Source: Candidatus Omnitrophota bacterium
GTDB lineage: Bacteria > Omnitrophota > Gorgyraeia > 2-01-FULL-45-10
Direction of reading: 5' to 3'
Length of the DNA: 5,603 nucleotides
Assembly (NCBI GenBank): GCA_030691985.1
Contig: JAUYDB010000304.1
Coordinates: 1 to 5,603 of the forward strand
Below the pieces are notes generated by a model, which worked only from the letters and a program-made list of their open reading frames with translations, had not been told where the DNA came from and made no database searches. This document shows positions 4,585 through 5,603 of this stretch, in pieces. Each line of letters starts with the position of its first letter. The stretch's first letter is position 1. A program made the translations under genes and the position numbers.

Positions 4585-5475
4585 TTATAAACTCAGCGCT
4601 CTTTCGTCAAGGCTTTTTGCTCCCCCCCGGGCCTGCCCCGGGGACAGCATGTCAAGTATCCTGTTCAAATCTTCGTTAGAATAATATTCTATCTGGATCC
4701 TGCCGCGTTTTTTGCCGTGGAATATCCTTACGCGGGTGCCGAATATCTGCCGGAGCTGGCCCTCTATATCGACGACGTTTTGGTCCCTCCCCTGTCCCGG
4801 CCTCTTCGCTGCAAGGCCTTTTCTTGCCGCCAGCGCCTCGACTTCTCTCACGGACAGGCCTTTTTTAATAATGAGATTGCAGACCCTCAGCTGTTCGGTC
4901 TCTGTCAGAAAAGACAAAAGCGCCTTTGCGTGTCCTGCAGTGACAGCGCCTTTTGAAATGTGTTCCTGGACCTTCTTCGGAAGGCCGAGCAGCCTTATGA
5001 TATTTGCTACCGTCGAGCGGTCTTTGCCAAGGACCTTCGCGATTCTTTCTTGCGTAAAATTAAAATCTGTTATAAACCTTTGAAACGCGTTCGCCGCTTC
5101 TATAGCATTCAGTTCCTCTCTTTGTATATTCTCTATCAGAGATAGCTCCAACATATCCACATCCGCAACATTTTTCACTATCGCGGGGACTTTATCGACG
5201 CCGAGCGCCTTCACGGCTCTTAAGCGCCGCTCGCCCGCTATCAATTCATAGCCATCCGGCGTCTTCCTGACAAGAATAGGCTGCACAACCCCCTTTTCTT
5301 TTATAGAGCTTATCAGTTCGTTCAACCGCTCCTGATCAAAATATACTCGCGGCTGATATTTGTTAGTCCTGATCTGTGAAATAGGTATCTGGAGTATCTT
5401 CTCTGCCGTATCTTGCCCTTCTTCTGCTGGCTGAATTAAAGCACTGAGTCCTTTACCAAGAGCCTTGTTGATCAT
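4585..5475 (-). CDS. parB: Chromosome-partitioning protein ParB (Spo0J family)
   Basis: ParB loads on parS sites as a CTP-gated clamp, spreads along DNA and works with the ParA ATPase (and SMC loading) in origin segregation. The 296-residue product is full length: N-terminal KALGKGLSALI (4-14), the ParA-interacting tail; the CTPase/ParB-N domain with NKYQPR (38-43), GERRLRA (81-87) and ENIQREELN (115-123); a helix-turn-helix around FTQERIAKVLGKDRSTVANIIRLLGLP (140-166) followed by GHAKALL (181-187); and a C-terminal dimerisation segment (about 233-277). The ATG at 5475 has its own GGAGG at 5481-5485, 5 nt away, so the 14-mer GAGG farther upstream is not the working ribosome site. parA would be expected just upstream, beyond the right edge. 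No parS-like palindrome was seen in the window. Confidence 0.96.
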   Translation of the reverse strand: MINKALGKGLSALIQPAEEGQDTAEKILQIPISQIRTNKYQPRVYFDQERLNELISSIKEKGVVQPILVRKTPDGYELIAGERRLRAVKALGVDKVPAIVKNVADVDMLELSLIENIQREELNAIEAANAFQRFITDFNFTQERIAKVLGKDRSTVANIIRLLGLPKKVQEHISKGAVTAGHAKALLSFLTETEQLRVCNLIIKKGLSVREVEALAARKGLAAKRPGQGRDQNVVDIEGQLRQIFGTRVRIFHGKKRGRIQIEYYSNEDLNRILDMLSPGQARGGAKSLDERALSL

Positions 5476-5480
5476 TTCAT

Positions 5481-5485
5481 CCTCC
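5481..5485 (-). promoter_or_regulatory. Shine-Dalgarno of parB
   Basis: GGAGG on the coding strand, 5 nt before the ATG, decides the parB start. It is a second ribosome site downstream of the 14-mer GAGG, which lies 20 nt from the start. Confidence 0.8.
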
Positions 5486-5492
5486 GTGTGTG

Positions 5493-5506
5493 TCGCCTCG
5501 TTATAG
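5493..5506 (-). promoter_or_regulatory. Start-site 14-mer upstream of parB
   Basis: The coding strand reads CTATAACGAGGCGA, identical to the copy before the pseudopilin gene, but 17 nt from the ATG instead of 2-5. Its GAGG is therefore too distant to initiate parB. TATAAC occurs twice here, 12 bp apart, and could act as a -10 box, but no matching -35 was seen. Confidence 0.5.
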
Positions 5507-5558
5507 CTATAGTTATACGACGCTTTTTAGCGTATAGCGTTTAGCGGATAGCGTATAG
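5493..5558. repeat. GCGNNTA heptad repeat, copy 2, single arm
   Basis: Units GCGTATA, GCGTTTA, GCGGATA and GCGTATA occupy 5530-5557, preceded by the hairpin CGCTTTTTAGCG (5521-5532). Alignment with 784-849 gives 58 of 66 identical bases including the 14-mer. The order of the two middle units differs between copies. No inverted second arm follows before the window ends. Confidence 0.8.
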
Positions 5559-5603
5559 TAAGTCAGGAAAAATCAGGGGACACAATACCTATTTCTCTCG
5601 AGA
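5559..5603. other. Upstream edge region, possible mobile-element end
   Basis: There is no gene here. The segment contains TCAGG twice (5563 and 5573) around an A run, then GGGGACACAATACCT (5577-5590 region), and ends in the palindrome TCTCGAGA. GGGGACACAATACY resembles sequences I recall beside REP-associated tyrosine transposases in several phyla. This is from memory only, and no transposase is visible. Confidence 0.2.

Noticed and set aside
5473..5480. Two-codon upstream ORF (ATG AAA TGA) overlapping the parB start
   Set aside because: The ATG immediately abuts GGAGG, too close to initiate; likely coincidental.

Overview
This is a bacterial chromosomal window in which every recognisable protein gene lies on the minus strand. 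In transcription order (right to left) they are parB, ndk, yicC, gmk, rpoZ, coaC, coaB and a type II secretion/type IV pilin-like pseudopilin gene, followed by the 5' half of a tRNA-Cys gene that runs off the left edge. The set fits a free-living or particle-associated bacterium. The small pseudopilin, the yicC-gmk-rpoZ-coa block and the peculiar intergenic repeats suggest a member of the PVC superphylum, perhaps an Omnitrophota-like lineage. That placement is a guess from memory; no marker gene here proves it.

Layout. At 4585-5475 is parB, the chromosome-partition CTPase. At 3942-4439 is ndk, nucleoside diphosphate kinase. At 876-3785 five genes (yicC, gmk, rpoZ, coaC, coaB) overlap or nearly touch and almost certainly form one operon: an RNase of the YicC family, guanylate kinase, the RNA polymerase omega subunit and the two halves of the CoaBC coenzyme A enzyme. 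gmk and ndk together supply GDP and then GTP. CoaC and CoaB are separate here, but the junction is one base away from an uninterrupted fusion. At 349-780 is the pseudopilin. Positions 33-348 hold no credible gene, but contain a tRNA-Tyr-like 5' fragment, a 112-bp inverted-repeat element, a heptad repeat and an 18-bp copy of the tRNA-Cys 5' end.

The most distinctive content is non-coding. All five gaps between transcription blocks carry an intergenic repeat, while the tight operon has none. There are three families with unrelated sequences (CCAGNNN at 235-307 and 3805-3920, GCGNNTA at 784-888 and 5493-5558, GCTGANN at 4464-4563). All share one plan: an arm of four tandem 7-bp units, usually facing an inverted counterpart. 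Four of the five end, next to the downstream start codon, in a near-identical 14-mer (CTAYAAYGAGGYGA on the coding strand) containing a Shine-Dalgarno sequence. In front of parB the 14-mer is too far from the start and a second Shine-Dalgarno does the work, which suggests that the 14-mer travels with, or serves as the landing site of, the repeat. One repeat arm also supplies the last codons and stop of coaB. This looks like a genome-wide family of small heptad palindromes linked to gene starts and is the main lead.
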